This document shows, piece after piece, positions 45,713 to 55,187 of a DNA stretch of 64,000 nucleotides (position 1 is its first letter; every line of letters starts with the position of its first letter). The position numbers and the translations under genes are program-made. The notes under the pieces were generated by a model. It ran no database searches, had not been told where the DNA came from, and worked only from the letters and a program-made list of their open reading frames with translations. The stretch comes from Actinomadura graeca (GTDB lineage: Bacteria > Actinomycetota > Actinomycetes > Streptosporangiales > Streptosporangiaceae), in contig NZ_CP059572.1 in NCBI RefSeq assembly GCF_019175365.1, positions 1,674,001-1,738,000 on the forward strand. Reading direction: 5' to 3'.

Positions 45713-46579
45713 TCAGTCGTCCCTGACGTCCACGTAGGTGGAGCCGGCGCGGCTGTAGGCGGCGATCACGTTCGGCGACGCGTCGTCGACGATCGCGGGG
45801 TTGAGGTGGGACGAGCCCGAGCCGCTCCAGCCGGGGACGCGGTAGCGGGAACCGGGCGGGACGATGACCTTGACCGACCCGGCACCGGCGGTCGCCTCCA
45901 CGTAGCCGGGCGGCTCGGCGTAGCGCAGGTCCAGTTCGCCGGACGTCACGCGGGCCAGGGTCTTGGACGCCGCGAGCCCCGTCCCCCGGAGCGTCCCGGC
46001 TCCGGCCTGGAGCCGCAGCCGCCCGCGGGCGCCCGCGACGCCGATCTCGCCGGCGCCCGTGCGCAGGTCCAGGTCGCCGGTCAGCCCCCGGACGTTGATC
46101 TCACCCGAGCTCGAGACCGCGGAGACGCGCACGCCCGGGGGCACCTGGACGTCGATGTCCCCGCCGCACTCCAGGCCCGCGGTGAGGGCGGACGGGTCGT
46201 CGCAGCGGAAGGTCACGTACAGCACGTCGTCGATCAGCGACTCGCCCACGGCCGGTTTGCGCAGCGCCCACGTCAGCCTCTTGAAGACCCGCGCCTCGCC
46301 CTCGGGACCGGGCCCCACCGAGACCCGCGCGTCGCCCATATCGAGCCGGACGTCCTTGATCGCGTGCCGGTACGGGGTCATCGACGTCGAGGTCCGCCGG
46401 ACGGCCCGCTCGACCGCCCACAGGGCGGCGGGCGCGACCACGGCGAACGCCGTCACGATCGCCAGGAACACCCACACGCCGCGCCGCCGGGGACGCGGTC
46501 CGGCCTCCGCGGTGCCGGACCGGGGCGGCCCGCCGGAGACACCGGAGGCATCGGCGGAGGGGTGGCCGCCGGGGGTCAC
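45713..46579 (-). CDS. Membrane-anchored DUF4097-like beta-helix protein
   Basis: A 288-aa protein with a Pro/Gly-rich cytoplasmic tail, one membrane segment (VFLAIVTAFAVVAPAALWAV, about residues 36-55) and an outer domain of short beta repeats of the DUF4097 type (GEINVRGLTGDLDLRTGAGE, GAGTLRGTGLA, GAGSVKVIVPPGSRYRV). The GTG start overlaps the response-regulator stop as GTGA, so it is co-transcribed with the two-component pair and may be their output or sensory accessory. Function of the family is unknown. Confidence 0.8.
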   Translation of the reverse strand: MTPGGHPSADASGVSGGPPRSGTAEAGPRPRRRGVWVFLAIVTAFAVVAPAALWAVERAVRRTSTSMTPYRHAIKDVRLDMGDARVSVGPGPEGEARVFKRLTWALRKPAVGESLIDDVLYVTFRCDDPSALTAGLECGGDIDVQVPPGVRVSAVSSSGEINVRGLTGDLDLRTGAGEIGVAGARGRLRLQAGAGTLRGTGLAASKTLARVTSGELDLRYAEPPGYVEATAGAGSVKVIVPPGSRYRVPGWSGSGSSHLNPAIVDDASPNVIAAYSRAGSTYVDVRDD

Positions 46580-47223
46580 CCGTCGCCGTCCAGGAACCGC
46601 AGGACGGCGAGGACGCGGCGATGGTCGCCCTCGGCGTGCGGGAGGTCGAGCTTGGCGAAGATGCCGTTGATGTGCTTGGCCACGGCGCTCTCGCTCACCA
46701 CCATCGCCGCCGCGATGCCCGCGTTGGAGCGGCCCTCCGCCATCAGCGACAGGACCTCCCTCTCCCGTGGTGTGAGCCGGTCGAGGGGGTCGCGGTGCCG
46801 GCGCAGCAGCAGCTGGGAGACGACCTCGGGGTCCAGCGCGGTGCCTCCGGCGGCGACCCGGCGCAGCGCGTCCAGGAACACCGAGACGTCGGCGACGCGG
46901 TCCTTGAGCAGGTAGCCGATGCCGCTGGTGCTGGACGACAGCAGGTCGGCGGCGTACCGCTCCTCGACGTACTGCGACAGCAGCAGCACCGCCACCCCGG
47001 GCGTCTCCCGGCGCATCACCAGCGCGGCCCGGACCCCCTCGTCGGTGTAGCCCGGCGGCATCCGCACGTCCACGATCGCGGCGTCGGGGCGGTGCCTGCG
47101 GACGGCCGCCAGCAGCCCCTCGGCCTCCCCGACCGCCGCGGCCACCTCGAACCCGGAGGTCTCCAGCAGCTTGATCAGCCCGGCCCGCAGCAGGACCGAG
47201 TCCTCGGCGATCACAACGCGCAC
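46576..47223 (-). CDS. NarL/LuxR-family response regulator
   Basis: A 215-aa regulator: receiver domain with predicted phosphoacceptor D52 (DAAIVDVRMPPGYTDEG) and a conserved Lys in GYLLKDRV, then a LuxR-type HTH (LTPREREVLSLMAEGRSNAGI). It starts at GTG 47223, overlapping the kinase gene by 13 bp, and its stop overlaps the DUF4097-like gene. The TDEGVRAALVMRR block is a common variant in actinobacterial DesR/LiaR-like regulators. Confidence 0.94.
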   Translation of the reverse strand: MRVVIAEDSVLLRAGLIKLLETSGFEVAAAVGEAEGLLAAVRRHRPDAAIVDVRMPPGYTDEGVRAALVMRRETPGVAVLLLSQYVEERYAADLLSSSTSGIGYLLKDRVADVSVFLDALRRVAAGGTALDPEVVSQLLLRRHRDPLDRLTPREREVLSLMAEGRSNAGIAAAMVVSESAVAKHINGIFAKLDLPHAEGDHRRVLAVLRFLDGDG

Positions 47224-48470
47224 GGCAGCTCCACGGTGACGGTCGTCGGGCCCCCGGCGGGGCTGGTGATCCGGAACGTACCGTCCACGGACCGGACGCG
47301 GCGGGCGAGGCCGGTCAGCCCCGTCCCGCGGGACGGGTCGGCGCCGCCCTCGCCGTCGTCGGCCACCGACACCCGCAGCGTCTCACCGCGGCGGAGCACC
47401 ATGATGTCCACCGACGACGCGCGGGCGTGCCTGACCACGTTGGTGAGCGCCTCGGAGACCACGAAATAAGCGACGGCCTCGACGGTCGACGAGGCGCGCG
47501 GCTCCACCTCGACCCGCAGCCGCACGGGCAGCGGCACCCGCGCGGCGACCCCGGACAGCGCGGCGTCCAGGCCACGGTCCTCCAGGACGGCCGGGTGCAG
47601 GCCGCGGACGAGGCCGCGCAGCTCGGCCAGCGCCTCCTTGGCCTCCTCGTGCGCCTCCACGATCACCCGCATCGCCTCGTCCGGGACGCCGGTGAGCGTC
47701 TCGCGGGCCAGCCCGAGGTTGAGGGCGAGCGAGACGAGCCGCTGCTGCGCGCCGTCGTGCAGGTCGCGCTCGATGCGGCGGCGCTCGATGTCGGCGGCGT
47801 CCACCACGCTGGCGCGCTTCTCCGCCAGGTCCTCGACGCGCCGCTCCAGCTCGCTGGCCCGGTCCGGGCCGAGCAGCGCGGCGCCGGCGCGGGCGTCGGC
47901 GTGGCGGACCGCGGCCGCCATCCAGGGCGCCGCCGCGACCAGCAGCACGCCGCCCAGCGCGAACAGGCCCGCGGGGTGGGATCGCGGGCCGAGCGCTTCG
48001 GAGGGGGGCAGTGCCCAGGCGAACGCGTCGTAGACGGCGAGGACCAGGCCCGCCGCCCATGCGGTGATGACGGCGACCGCGCCGATGGCCAGTACCGGCC
48101 CCACCAGCATGTGGTAGCGCAGGACGCGCCACACCTCGGGCGAGCGGACGTCGCGCAGCGTGTCCCAGGGGCGGCCGCCGTCGAAGCGGGGCAGGCGGGG
48201 GATGTCGAGCCCGAGCATCGCCCAGAAGCGCTCGCGCTGCCAGGCCGTCAGCCGGCGCAGCGCCAGCAGGACCGGGAGGAGCGACCCGGCGGTGAGGATG
48301 AGGATCATCAGGGGGTCCGATGGCAACCAGACCATCCAGAACACGCCGAGAATCGCCCAGCCCGCGAGTTGCAGGGGGACCCCGGAGGCGGTGAAGGCGG
48401 TGTCGCGCCAGGCCGCCCGCGACCACGGAGCGTGCGCGAGGGCACGCCGGGCCGGGGAGACGGATGCCAT
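47211..48470 (-). CDS. NarL-type sensor histidine kinase
   Basis: A 419-aa membrane kinase. Hydrophobic segments lie in the N-terminal half (GWAILGVFWMVWLP, LMILILTAGSLLPVLLAL, and two more around residues 120-190). The HisKA_3 box RRRIERDLHDGAQQRLVSLA holds the phosphoacceptor, and an HATPase_c domain ends the protein (LTNVVRHARASSVDI, GTGLTGLARRV). ATG 48470 is taken; ATG 48506 is also in frame. It partners the regulator it overlaps. Ligand unknown, but membrane stress is typical for this class. Confidence 0.91.
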   Translation of the reverse strand: MASVSPARRALAHAPWSRAAWRDTAFTASGVPLQLAGWAILGVFWMVWLPSDPLMILILTAGSLLPVLLALRRLTAWQRERFWAMLGLDIPRLPRFDGGRPWDTLRDVRSPEVWRVLRYHMLVGPVLAIGAVAVITAWAAGLVLAVYDAFAWALPPSEALGPRSHPAGLFALGGVLLVAAAPWMAAAVRHADARAGAALLGPDRASELERRVEDLAEKRASVVDAADIERRRIERDLHDGAQQRLVSLALNLGLARETLTGVPDEAMRVIVEAHEEAKEALAELRGLVRGLHPAVLEDRGLDAALSGVAARVPLPVRLRVEVEPRASSTVEAVAYFVVSEALTNVVRHARASSVDIMVLRRGETLRVSVADDGEGGADPSRGTGLTGLARRVRSVDGTFRITSPAGGPTTVTVELPCAL

Positions 48471-48483
48471 GGAGCAACCGTAT

Positions 48484-48499
48484 TGCCCCATTTGGGGCA
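48484..48499. promoter_or_regulatory. Palindrome upstream of the kinase gene
   Basis: TGCCCCATTTGGGGCA is a perfect inverted repeat, 13 bases before the kinase start on the minus strand. It lies in the 181-bp gap between the divergent kinase and membrane-protein genes, a likely operator for one or both; the binding protein is unknown. Confidence 0.45.
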
Positions 48500-48651
48500 T
48501 CGCCATAGAAGTGCCTTCCGGTCCGGGGGTGAACCTGGTGCCACCCCGGGCCGGGTACCGGTGTTACTGAAAGTGAGCCGCGGCGCGGCGAGGCTGGAAC
48601 CGGCGCCCCAGGGACGGGGACGCCGCGTCCGCCAGCACAGGAGCCCCTCCC

Positions 48652-49269
48652 ATGGTCGCCAGCACGACACCCTTCACCCCTCGTCCGGTCCGTGAGGCCG
48701 GTGCCCGGTCACGCCATGTGCCGGACACCGGATCGCGGTCGGCGCCCGCCCGCCCGAAGGCGCCGCATGGCCGATCGAGGCCATGGCCACCGGTGGCCCG
48801 GCGGCCCCGTCCCCGGCCCCGGGGGCGGCGCGTCCAGCGGCGGTGGCTCGGATGGGGGCTGGTCGGGGGCGGTGTCGTGATGGTGCCATGGACGTGGGGG
48901 CTCGCCGCCCGGCTGCCGCCCACCGCGGAGGTGTCCCACTGGCCGGCGTTGTGGGTCGGCCTCGACCTCATGCTGGCCACGGGGATGCTCGGCACCGGGA
49001 TGCTGCTCGCCAGAGGGGACGCGCGGCATGGTCCGGTGGCGGCCGCCACCGGCGCCCTGCTGCTGGCGGACGCGTGGTTCGACGTGCTGACCGCCGCGCC
49101 AGGAGCCGACCGAAGGGTCGCGCTCGCGCTGGCCGCGATGGCCGAGCTGCCTGCGGCGATCCTCTTCGGCGTCCTCGCCGCGCGGGCGATCATGCCCCCG
49201 GAGCCGGGGGACGACGCGCAGGTGAAGCCCGGATGGCAAAGCATCGACGGGAGTACGCCAGACGGGTGA
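48652..49269 (+). CDS. Hypothetical four-pass membrane protein
   Basis: A 205-aa protein with a long Arg/Pro-rich N-terminal tail (about 65 residues) and four hydrophobic segments (LGWGLVGGGVVMVPWTWGLA, LWVGLDLMLATGMLGTGMLL, AAATGALLLADAWFDVL, ALAAMAELPAAILFGVLAA). ATG 48652 follows AGGAGCCCC. Actinobacterial proteins of this shape are usually annotated only as hypothetical. Possibly controlled with the divergent kinase operon. A hairpin terminator follows. Confidence 0.75.
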   Translation: MVASTTPFTPRPVREAGARSRHVPDTGSRSAPARPKAPHGRSRPWPPVARRPRPRPRGRRVQRRWLGWGLVGGGVVMVPWTWGLAARLPPTAEVSHWPALWVGLDLMLATGMLGTGMLLARGDARHGPVAAATGALLLADAWFDVLTAAPGADRRVALALAAMAELPAAILFGVLAARAIMPPEPGDDAQVKPGWQSIDGSTPDG

Positions 49270-49305
49270 AAGCAGACGAGCCGGACCTCTAGAGTGAGTC
49301 CCACG

Positions 49306-49333
49306 TAGGGGCCCTCTTCCGAGAGGGCCCCTA
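49306..49333 (+). terminator. Terminator after the membrane protein gene
   Basis: A 12-bp perfect stem (49306-49317 with 49322-49333) with loop TCCG, 37 bases after the stop and just before the next ribosome binding site. Confidence 0.8.
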
Positions 49334-49363
49334 GCCCTGCCTGCACGATCAGAGGTCCCCGAC

Positions 49364-49939
49364 ATGAACGACCACGAGGTGTACGAGGAGTGCTTGCGGC
49401 TCCTGCGGGACGGCCTGCCGGACCCCGCGCCCGACGCCCTCGCCGAGGGACGGGAGTTCGTTCCACTCTGTATTGATAAGGAGGGAGACGTCGCAGTTGT
49501 CACGTTCCTGCACCAGTGGGACGGGGCACCCGGGACGGCGCCGTTCATCGAGGGCTGGACGTTCCACCGCCGTGACGGCGAGTGGATGGGCCTCGGCGGC
49601 GCGGGCGGAGCGGCACCCGATGAGCCCCTGACGCGGCGCTCGTCCGGCGAGATGGGGCGCTACCTCCAGAAGTACGGATCGGGACGGACCGTCCGCAACG
49701 CCAACCGGCTGCTGCCGTGGGGCGCGAAGTGGGTGAACGAGGCGCGGCTGCGCGTCTCGGCGGAAGTGGCGCGGATCCGCGTCGGCAAGCGGCTGCTGGA
49801 CGTCCCCGTCCACGGGCACGTCGTCGTGGTGTGGTCGGCGCGCCGGGGCCCGGTCGTGGAGGCCCTCGCCCCGGACGGGGCGGTGCTCGACGAGCTCGAC
49901 CTCGACCGCCCGCCGGTCGCGGCCCGCCCGCGCGGCTGA
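49364..49939 (+). CDS. Hypothetical protein
   Basis: A 191-aa soluble protein that I do not recognise. The N-terminal part looks alpha/beta (NDHEVYEECLRLLRDGLPD, then VAVVTFLHQWDG), with a central GEWMGLGGAGG block and a C-terminal strand VPVHGHVVVVWSARRGPVVE. AGAGGTCCCC precedes ATG 49364. No membrane segment, Cys pair or catalytic motif is seen. It stands between a terminator and a methyltransferase gene in the same direction, 125 bp away. Confidence 0.75.
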   Translation: MNDHEVYEECLRLLRDGLPDPAPDALAEGREFVPLCIDKEGDVAVVTFLHQWDGAPGTAPFIEGWTFHRRDGEWMGLGGAGGAAPDEPLTRRSSGEMGRYLQKYGSGRTVRNANRLLPWGAKWVNEARLRVSAEVARIRVGKRLLDVPVHGHVVVVWSARRGPVVEALAPDGAVLDELDLDRPPVAARPRG

Positions 49940-50064
49940 CCCAGGGTACCCCGCACCCCATTTCTGGACCGTTCTAAGTTTTTCAGCGGCCCCGAATCCG
50001 CCCGCCGCGCGGTCCTCCGGCGAGGCGGCGCATCCGCCCGCCGTCCGCCGGGCAGACTCCCTTC

Positions 50065-50754
50065 ATGGCCGTGACGCGCGACTACGACGCCGACCCCGAG
50101 CGCTTCCGCCTGTCGGCACGGGTGACGCGCAAGTACCTCATCGGCGCGCGGTGCCTGCACGGCCATATCGCCTCCAAGCTGCTGCACGCCGGGGTATCGC
50201 GCGTCCTGGACATCGGCTGCGGTGAGGGCGCCCTCACCGCCGCGCTCCCCGCCGGTCCCCCGTTCCTCCTGGCCGGGGTGGACGCGTCCGCGACCATGCT
50301 CCGCGCGCACCCGGGCCCCCGGGTCCGGGCCGACGCCGTGCGCCTGCCCTTCCGGGACGGGTCGTTCGACGCCGCCGTCGCCGTGAACGTCCTCTGGCAC
50401 CTGGGGGAACCCCGGCTCGCCCTCCGGGAGGCCCGCCGGGTCCTCGCCCCCGGCGGCCTGCTGATCGTCACGGCGGTCTGCCGGACCGACAGCCCCGAGC
50501 TGGCACCGGTCTGGCGCCCCGCGCCGACGCCGTTCGACGCCGAGGACGCGCCCGCGCGGGTGTGCGAGGTGTTCGGCGAGGTCGAGGTGGAGCGCTGGGA
50601 CGCCCCGCTGATCACCCTGCCGGACCGGGAGGCCGTCCGGGACTACCTCGTCGCCCGCCAGGTGCCCCGCGCCGAGGCCGCCGAGGCGGCGGGACGGCTC
50701 CGCACCCCGCTCCCGGTCACCAAGCGGGGCGCGCTCGTCCTGGCCCGCCGCTGA
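50065..50754 (+). CDS. Class I SAM-dependent methyltransferase
   Basis: A 229-aa methyltransferase. Motif I is VLDIGCGEGALTAAL (about residues 48-62), motif II lies at VRADAVRLPFRDGSFDAAVA and the following strand at LREARRVLAPGGLLIVTAV. This is the Methyltransf_11 type, which acts on many small molecules; the substrate cannot be told. ATG 50065 has no strong site upstream. It is convergent with the hydroxyacid oxidase gene 59 bp away. Confidence 0.9.
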   Translation: MAVTRDYDADPERFRLSARVTRKYLIGARCLHGHIASKLLHAGVSRVLDIGCGEGALTAALPAGPPFLLAGVDASATMLRAHPGPRVRADAVRLPFRDGSFDAAVAVNVLWHLGEPRLALREARRVLAPGGLLIVTAVCRTDSPELAPVWRPAPTPFDAEDAPARVCEVFGEVEVERWDAPLITLPDREAVRDYLVARQVPRAEAAEAAGRLRTPLPVTKRGALVLARR

Positions 50755-50813
50755 CCGCGCCGCGTCGGCCGTCACCCGCCACCGGACCACCGACGCCACC
50801 GGCCGTCAAGGCG

Positions 50814-51992
50814 CTACCTCGACGTCGGCGCGCAGGACAGGATCTCCGGTGACAGCCTCCCCGGACGGGTGAGCCCGGCGAGGGCCAGGGTCAGCTCCAG
50901 CTCGGCCTGGAGGCAGCGCAGCACGTGCCGGACGCCCTCCTGGCCCCCCAGCGCCAGCCCGTAGGCGTAGGGGCGCCCGACCAGGACCGCGTCGGCGCCG
51001 AGCGCGAGGGCCTTGGCGATGTCCGCGCCCGTCCGGACGCCGCTGTCGAACAGGACGGCCGCCTGGTCCCCGACGGCCTTGGCCACGCCGGGCAGCGCGT
51101 CCAGGGACGCGACCGCGCCGTCGACCTGCCGCCCGCCGTGGTTGGACACGATGACGCCGTCCATGCCCGCATCCACCGCCTGCCGGGCGTCGTCGGGATG
51201 CTGGATGCCCTTGAGCGCGATCGGCCCCTCCCAGTGGTCCCGCAGGAAGATCAGGTCGTCCCAGGTCAGGCTCGGGTCACCGAAGCCGGCGGCCCAGTGC
51301 AGCAGCGCCGCCTCGCGGTTGGCGTCGGTGACCGGCCCGCCCACCGCCTTCTGGAAGACCGGGTCGCTGAAGTAGTTCGCGACGCCGATGCCGCGCAGGA
51401 ACGGCAGGAACCCGGCGTCGAGGTCGCGGGGGCGCCAGGCCAGCGTGAACGTGTCGAGGGTGACGACGAGGGCGGTGCAGCCCGCGTCCCTGGCGCGTTC
51501 CAGGAAGCTGACGGCCAGATCGCGGTCCTTCGGCCAGTACAGCTGGTACCAGCGGGGCGCGCCGTCGCCGCCGGCCTCCGCGACCTCCTCCATCGGCTGC
51601 GACGCCGCCGTGCTCAGCACCATCGTCAGGCCCTCGGCCGCCGCCGCGCGCGCCGCCGCCCGCTCCCCGTCCGGGTGCAGGAGCGACTGGACGCCGATGG
51701 GCGCGAGCAGGATCGGCGCCGGCATCGCCGTGCCCAGCACCTCCACCGACAGGTCCCGTTCGGCGACGTCCCGCAGCATCCGCGGGACGATCCGCCACCG
51801 GTCGAACGCGGCGCGGTTGGCGCGGGCCGTCGCCTCGCTCCCCGCCGCCCCCGCCACGTAGCCGAAGGCCCGGCGCGACAGGACGCCCTCGGCGAGCCCC
51901 TCCAGTTTCGTCAGGTCGGTGGGCAGGGACGGGAGCACGTCCCCGAGTCCTTGCAGGTAGAGGGAGTTCTGGAAGTCGGCGAGCGCGCTCAT
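50814..51992 (-). CDS. FMN-dependent 2-hydroxyacid oxidase / lactate 2-monooxygenase-like
   Basis: A 392-aa flavoenzyme of the alpha-hydroxyacid oxidase family. The active-site block SNHGGRQVDGA holds catalytic H285; LLAPIGVQSLLHPDGE and DSGVRTGADIAKALALGADAV are the FMN-binding strands. Length and the YVAGAAGSEAT N-terminus are closest in feel to lactate 2-monooxygenases, which turn lactate into acetate, CO2 and water, but lactate oxidase or dehydrogenase activity is also possible. ATG 51992 has GGAGG upstream. Divergent from parC. Confidence 0.9.
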   Translation of the reverse strand: MSALADFQNSLYLQGLGDVLPSLPTDLTKLEGLAEGVLSRRAFGYVAGAAGSEATARANRAAFDRWRIVPRMLRDVAERDLSVEVLGTAMPAPILLAPIGVQSLLHPDGERAAARAAAAEGLTMVLSTAASQPMEEVAEAGGDGAPRWYQLYWPKDRDLAVSFLERARDAGCTALVVTLDTFTLAWRPRDLDAGFLPFLRGIGVANYFSDPVFQKAVGGPVTDANREAALLHWAAGFGDPSLTWDDLIFLRDHWEGPIALKGIQHPDDARQAVDAGMDGVIVSNHGGRQVDGAVASLDALPGVAKAVGDQAAVLFDSGVRTGADIAKALALGADAVLVGRPYAYGLALGGQEGVRHVLRCLQAELELTLALAGLTRPGRLSPEILSCAPTSR

Positions 51993-52164
51993 GCGGGAAC
52001 CTCCGGCGGGGGACGCGGCCCCGCGGGGCCGCCGTTCGTGAATCCGTAGGGCATCAATGTGCCAGGTCGCGGCGGGTGACGGAACGGCACCAATCCGGAC
52101 GATCGAGCGGCGCGCCCGGTGGGGCGGGGCGAAGATGTCCCCGGGACCGGCCACAATGTGGGGC

Positions 52165-54654
52165 ATGGCACGACGCGGATCCCAAGCCCCTCCCCCGCCG
52201 CCGGACTTCGAAGAGAACATCATCGACGTCGATGTCTCCGAGGAGATGCGCGGCAGCTACCTCGAGTACGCGTACTCGGTGATCTACCAGCGCGCGCTTC
52301 CCGACGCGCGCGACGGGCTGAAGCCCGTCCAGCGCCGGATCCTGTACTCGATGAACGAGATGGGCCTGCGCCCCGACCGGGGGCACGTCAAGTGCGCCCG
52401 GGTCGTCGGGGAGGTCATGGGCAAGCTGCATCCCCACGGCGACAGCGCGATCTACGACGCGATGGTGCGGATGGCGCAGCCCTGGGCGATGCGGATGCCG
52501 CTGGTCGACGGGCACGGCAACTTCGGCTCGCTCGGCGGCGACGACCTTCCCGCCGCGATGCGGTACACCGAGGCGCGGATGTCGCGCGAGGCGATGCTCA
52601 TGGTCGCCTCCATCGACGAGGACACCGTCGACTTCCGGCCCAACTACGACGGCCAGGAGACCGAGCCCGAGGTCCTGCCCGCCGGGTTCCCCAACCTGCT
52701 GGTGAACGGCGCGTCCGGCATCGCGGTCGGCATGGCCACCAACATGGCGCCGCACAACCTCGGCGAGGTCATCGCCGCCGCCCGGCACCTGATCGACCAC
52801 CCCGACGCGTCGCTGGACGACCTGATGCGCCACGTCCCGGGACCCGACCTGCCCACCGGCGGCAAGATCGTCGGCCTGGACGGGGTCCGCGACGCCTACG
52901 AGCGCGGCCGCGGGACGTTCCGCACCCGCGCCACCACGTCCATCGAGAACGTCACGCCCCGCCGCAAAGGCATCGTGGTCAGCGAGCTTCCGTACGCGGT
53001 CGGCCCGGAGCGCGTCAAGGCCAAGATCAAGGAACTGGTCAACGCCAAGAAGATCCAGGGCATCGCCGACCTGAAGGACCTCACCGACCGCAACGTCGGC
53101 CTGCGGCTCGTCATCGAGATCAAGAACGGCTTCAACCCCGAGGCCGTGCTGAACGACCTCTACCGGCTCACGCCGATGGAGGAGACGTTCGGCATCAACA
53201 ACGTCGCGCTCGTCGACGGCCAGCCCCGCACCCTCGGCCTGCGCGACATGCTCCAGGTGTACGTCGACCACCGCATCGAGGTCGTGCGGCGCCGCTCGCT
53301 GCACCGCCGCAGGAAGCGCGAGGACCGCCTCCACCTCGTCGACGGCCTGCTGGTCGCGCTGCTCAACATCGACGAGGTCATCCAGGTCATCCGGCAGAGC
53401 GACGACGCCGCGCAGGCCAAGCAGCGGCTCATGCAGATCTTCGAGCTGTCGGAGATCCAGTCGCAGTACATCCTCGACACTCCACTGCGCCGCCTCACCC
53501 GCTACGACCGGCTGGAGCTGGAGAAGGAGAAGGAGCAGCTCGCCAAGGAGATCGCGAAGCTGACCGCGATCCTGGAGTCCGAGCGCAAGCTCCGCGGGCT
53601 GGTGTCCAAGGAGCTCGGCGAGGTCGCGGCCGAGTTCGCCACGCCGCGCCGCACCATCCTGCTGGAGGCGTCCGGGCACACCGCGGCGTCCGCGGTGCCG
53701 CTGGAGGTCGCCGACGACCCGTGCACCGTCCTGCTGTCGGCCACCGGGCTGATGGCGCGCACGCACGGCGCCGGGCCGCTGCCCGACAGCGGCCCCCGCG
53801 CACCCCACGACGTGCTGGTCTCGGTGGTGCCGGCGACGGCGCGCGCGCAGGTCGGCGCGGTCACCTCCCACGGGCGGATGATCCGTGTGGACGTCCTCGA
53901 CCTGCCGACGCTCCCGGCATCGGCGACCCCGCCGTCCCTGGCGGGCGGGGCGCCGGTCACCGAGTACGTCGACCTGGAGCCGGACGAGACGGTCGTCGGC
54001 GTCGCCGCGCTGGACGACGTCGGCGGCGGCCTCGCGCTCGGCACCGAGCAGGGCGTGGTCAAGCGGGTCGTCCCCGACTTCCCCGCCAACCGCGACGAGT
54101 TCGAGGTGATCGGGCTCAAGGACGGTGACCGCGTCGTCGGCGCCGTCCAGCTCCTCGACGACGCGCAGCACCTGGTGTTCATCACCACCGACGCCCAGCT
54201 CCTGCACTTCGCCGCGTCCAACGTCCGTCCGCAGGGCCGCGCCGCCGGCGGGATGGCGGGCATCAAGCTGGGCTCCGGTGCCCGCGTCCTGTGGTTCGGG
54301 GCGCTCGACCCCGCGCGCGAGGCGCGGGTCATCACGATCTCCGGGTCGTCGTCGGCGCTGCCCGGCACCCAGAACGGCGCGATCAAGCTGGCCGACTTCG
54401 CCGACTTCCCGGCCAAGGGCCGCGCGACCGGCGGCGTCCGCTCGCACCGGTTCCTCAAGGGCGAGGACGTCCTGCTCCAGGCGTGGGCGGCGGCGACCCC
54501 GCTGCGCGCCTCGGCCGCGAACGGCAGGCCCGTCACGCTCAACGCCACCCTCGGCCGCCGCGACGGGTCGGGCGAGGCGCTCGACTCGCCGATCGCCTCG
54601 ATCGGCGGCCCGATCGGGCCGGCCCCCGAGGACGGCCCGCCGGAATCCGAGTGA
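52165..54654 (+). CDS. parC: DNA topoisomerase IV subunit A
   Basis: An 829-aa type IIA topoisomerase subunit. The breakage-reunion domain opens [20 protein letters not shown], the catalytic tyrosine is Y134 ([10 protein letters not shown]), and [16 protein letters not shown] and coiled-coil blocks follow. A C-terminal beta-propeller-like region has repeats such as [10 protein letters not shown] and [12 protein letters not shown]. The parE-type gene four kilobases away and the Streptomyces-like neighbourhood favour ParC over GyrA. It decatenates daughter chromosomes. ATG 52165 is taken; ATG 52156 is two codons upstream in the same frame. Confidence 0.9.
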   Translation: MARRGSQAPPPPPDFEENIIDVDVSEEMRGSYLEYAYSVIYQRALPDARDGLKPVQRRILYSMNEMGLRPDRGHVKCARVVGEVMGKLHPHGDSAIYDAMVRMAQPWAMRMPLVDGHGNFGSLGGDDLPAAMRYTEARMSREAMLMVASIDEDTVDFRPNYDGQETEPEVLPAGFPNLLVNGASGIAVGMATNMAPHNLGEVIAAARHLIDHPDASLDDLMRHVPGPDLPTGGKIVGLDGVRDAYERGRGTFRTRATTSIENVTPRRKGIVVSELPYAVGPERVKAKIKELVNAKKIQGIADLKDLTDRNVGLRLVIEIKNGFNPEAVLNDLYRLTPMEETFGINNVALVDGQPRTLGLRDMLQVYVDHRIEVVRRRSLHRRRKREDRLHLVDGLLVALLNIDEVIQVIRQSDDAAQAKQRLMQIFELSEIQSQYILDTPLRRLTRYDRLELEKEKEQLAKEIAKLTAILESERKLRGLVSKELGEVAAEFATPRRTILLEASGHTAASAVPLEVADDPCTVLLSATGLMARTHGAGPLPDSGPRAPHDVLVSVVPATARAQVGAVTSHGRMIRVDVLDLPTLPASATPPSLAGGAPVTEYVDLEPDETVVGVAALDDVGGGLALGTEQGVVKRVVPDFPANRDEFEVIGLKDGDRVVGAVQLLDDAQHLVFITTDAQLLHFAASNVRPQGRAAGGMAGIKLGSGARVLWFGALDPAREARVITISGSSSALPGTQNGAIKLADFADFPAKGRATGGVRSHRFLKGEDVLLQAWAAATPLRASAANGRPVTLNATLGRRDGSGEALDSPIASIGGPIGPAPEDGPPESE

Positions 54655-54660
54655 CGCGCG

Positions 54661-54696
54661 ACGGGGGCCGGCCGGGTCACCCCGGCCGGCCCCCGT
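54661..54696. terminator. Bidirectional terminator between parC and DUF1801 gene
   Basis: A perfect 16-bp stem (54661-54676 with 54681-54696) and a 4-base loop. The convergent DUF1801 stop codon lies in the loop, so one structure serves both genes. Confidence 0.85.
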
Positions 54697-55036
54697 CGAG
54701 CGCGACGGCCTGCTCGATGTAGTCGCGCAGGGCGGCCTCGTCGATGTCGTCGATGTCCCTGATCTTGATGTGCCGGGTGCTCCTGCCGGCCCCTTCGAGC
54801 AGCCCGTGCGCGTCGCGGAACTCCGCGCCGCGCTCGAACGCGAAGGTGAGGTGGCTCTTGCTCTGGCTGACCACGGCCAGGATCCCCTCGCCGCGCCACG
54901 CGGGCGACCCGCAGGTGAGGCACTCGACGGCGCCGGGCGCGTGGGCGACCATCAGCGTGCGCAGCACGTCGAGGATCCCGGCGTACCCGGGGTCGAGCTC
55001 ACTGGCGATGTAGGCGTCGATCTCGTCACCGGGCAT
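54677..55036 (-). CDS. DUF1801 family protein
   Basis: A 119-aa soluble protein of the DUF1801 (YdhG/YjbR-like) family. Typical parts are DEIDAYIASELDPGYAGILD at the start, a GSPAWRGEGILAVVSQSKSH strand and TRHIKIRDIDDIDEAALRDYI. ATG 55036 is preceded by GAAAGGGGAGC. Members are small alpha/beta proteins without proven function. Its stop lies within the shared terminator hairpin. Confidence 0.85.
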   Translation of the reverse strand: MPGDEIDAYIASELDPGYAGILDVLRTLMVAHAPGAVECLTCGSPAWRGEGILAVVSQSKSHLTFAFERGAEFRDAHGLLEGAGRSTRHIKIRDIDDIDEAALRDYIEQAVALDGGRPG

Positions 55037-55187
55037 GACGCTGCTCCCCTTTCGTGTGCGCGGCCCCCGCCGCGGAGCGGTGTGGCCCCCGGCGTCCGAC
55101 GGTAGGACCGCGGACGGCGCGCCATCAGGGCCCTAGGGCCCACACCGGCGGCCGCGCGGGCCCTACCGCGCGGGTGACAATGGGCTC

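Noticed and set aside
52165..54654. Second gyrA rather than parC
   Set aside because: The neighbouring parE-type gene, the DUF7455 context and the sequence of the propeller region favour topoisomerase IV; a tree with both paralogues of the genome would settle it.
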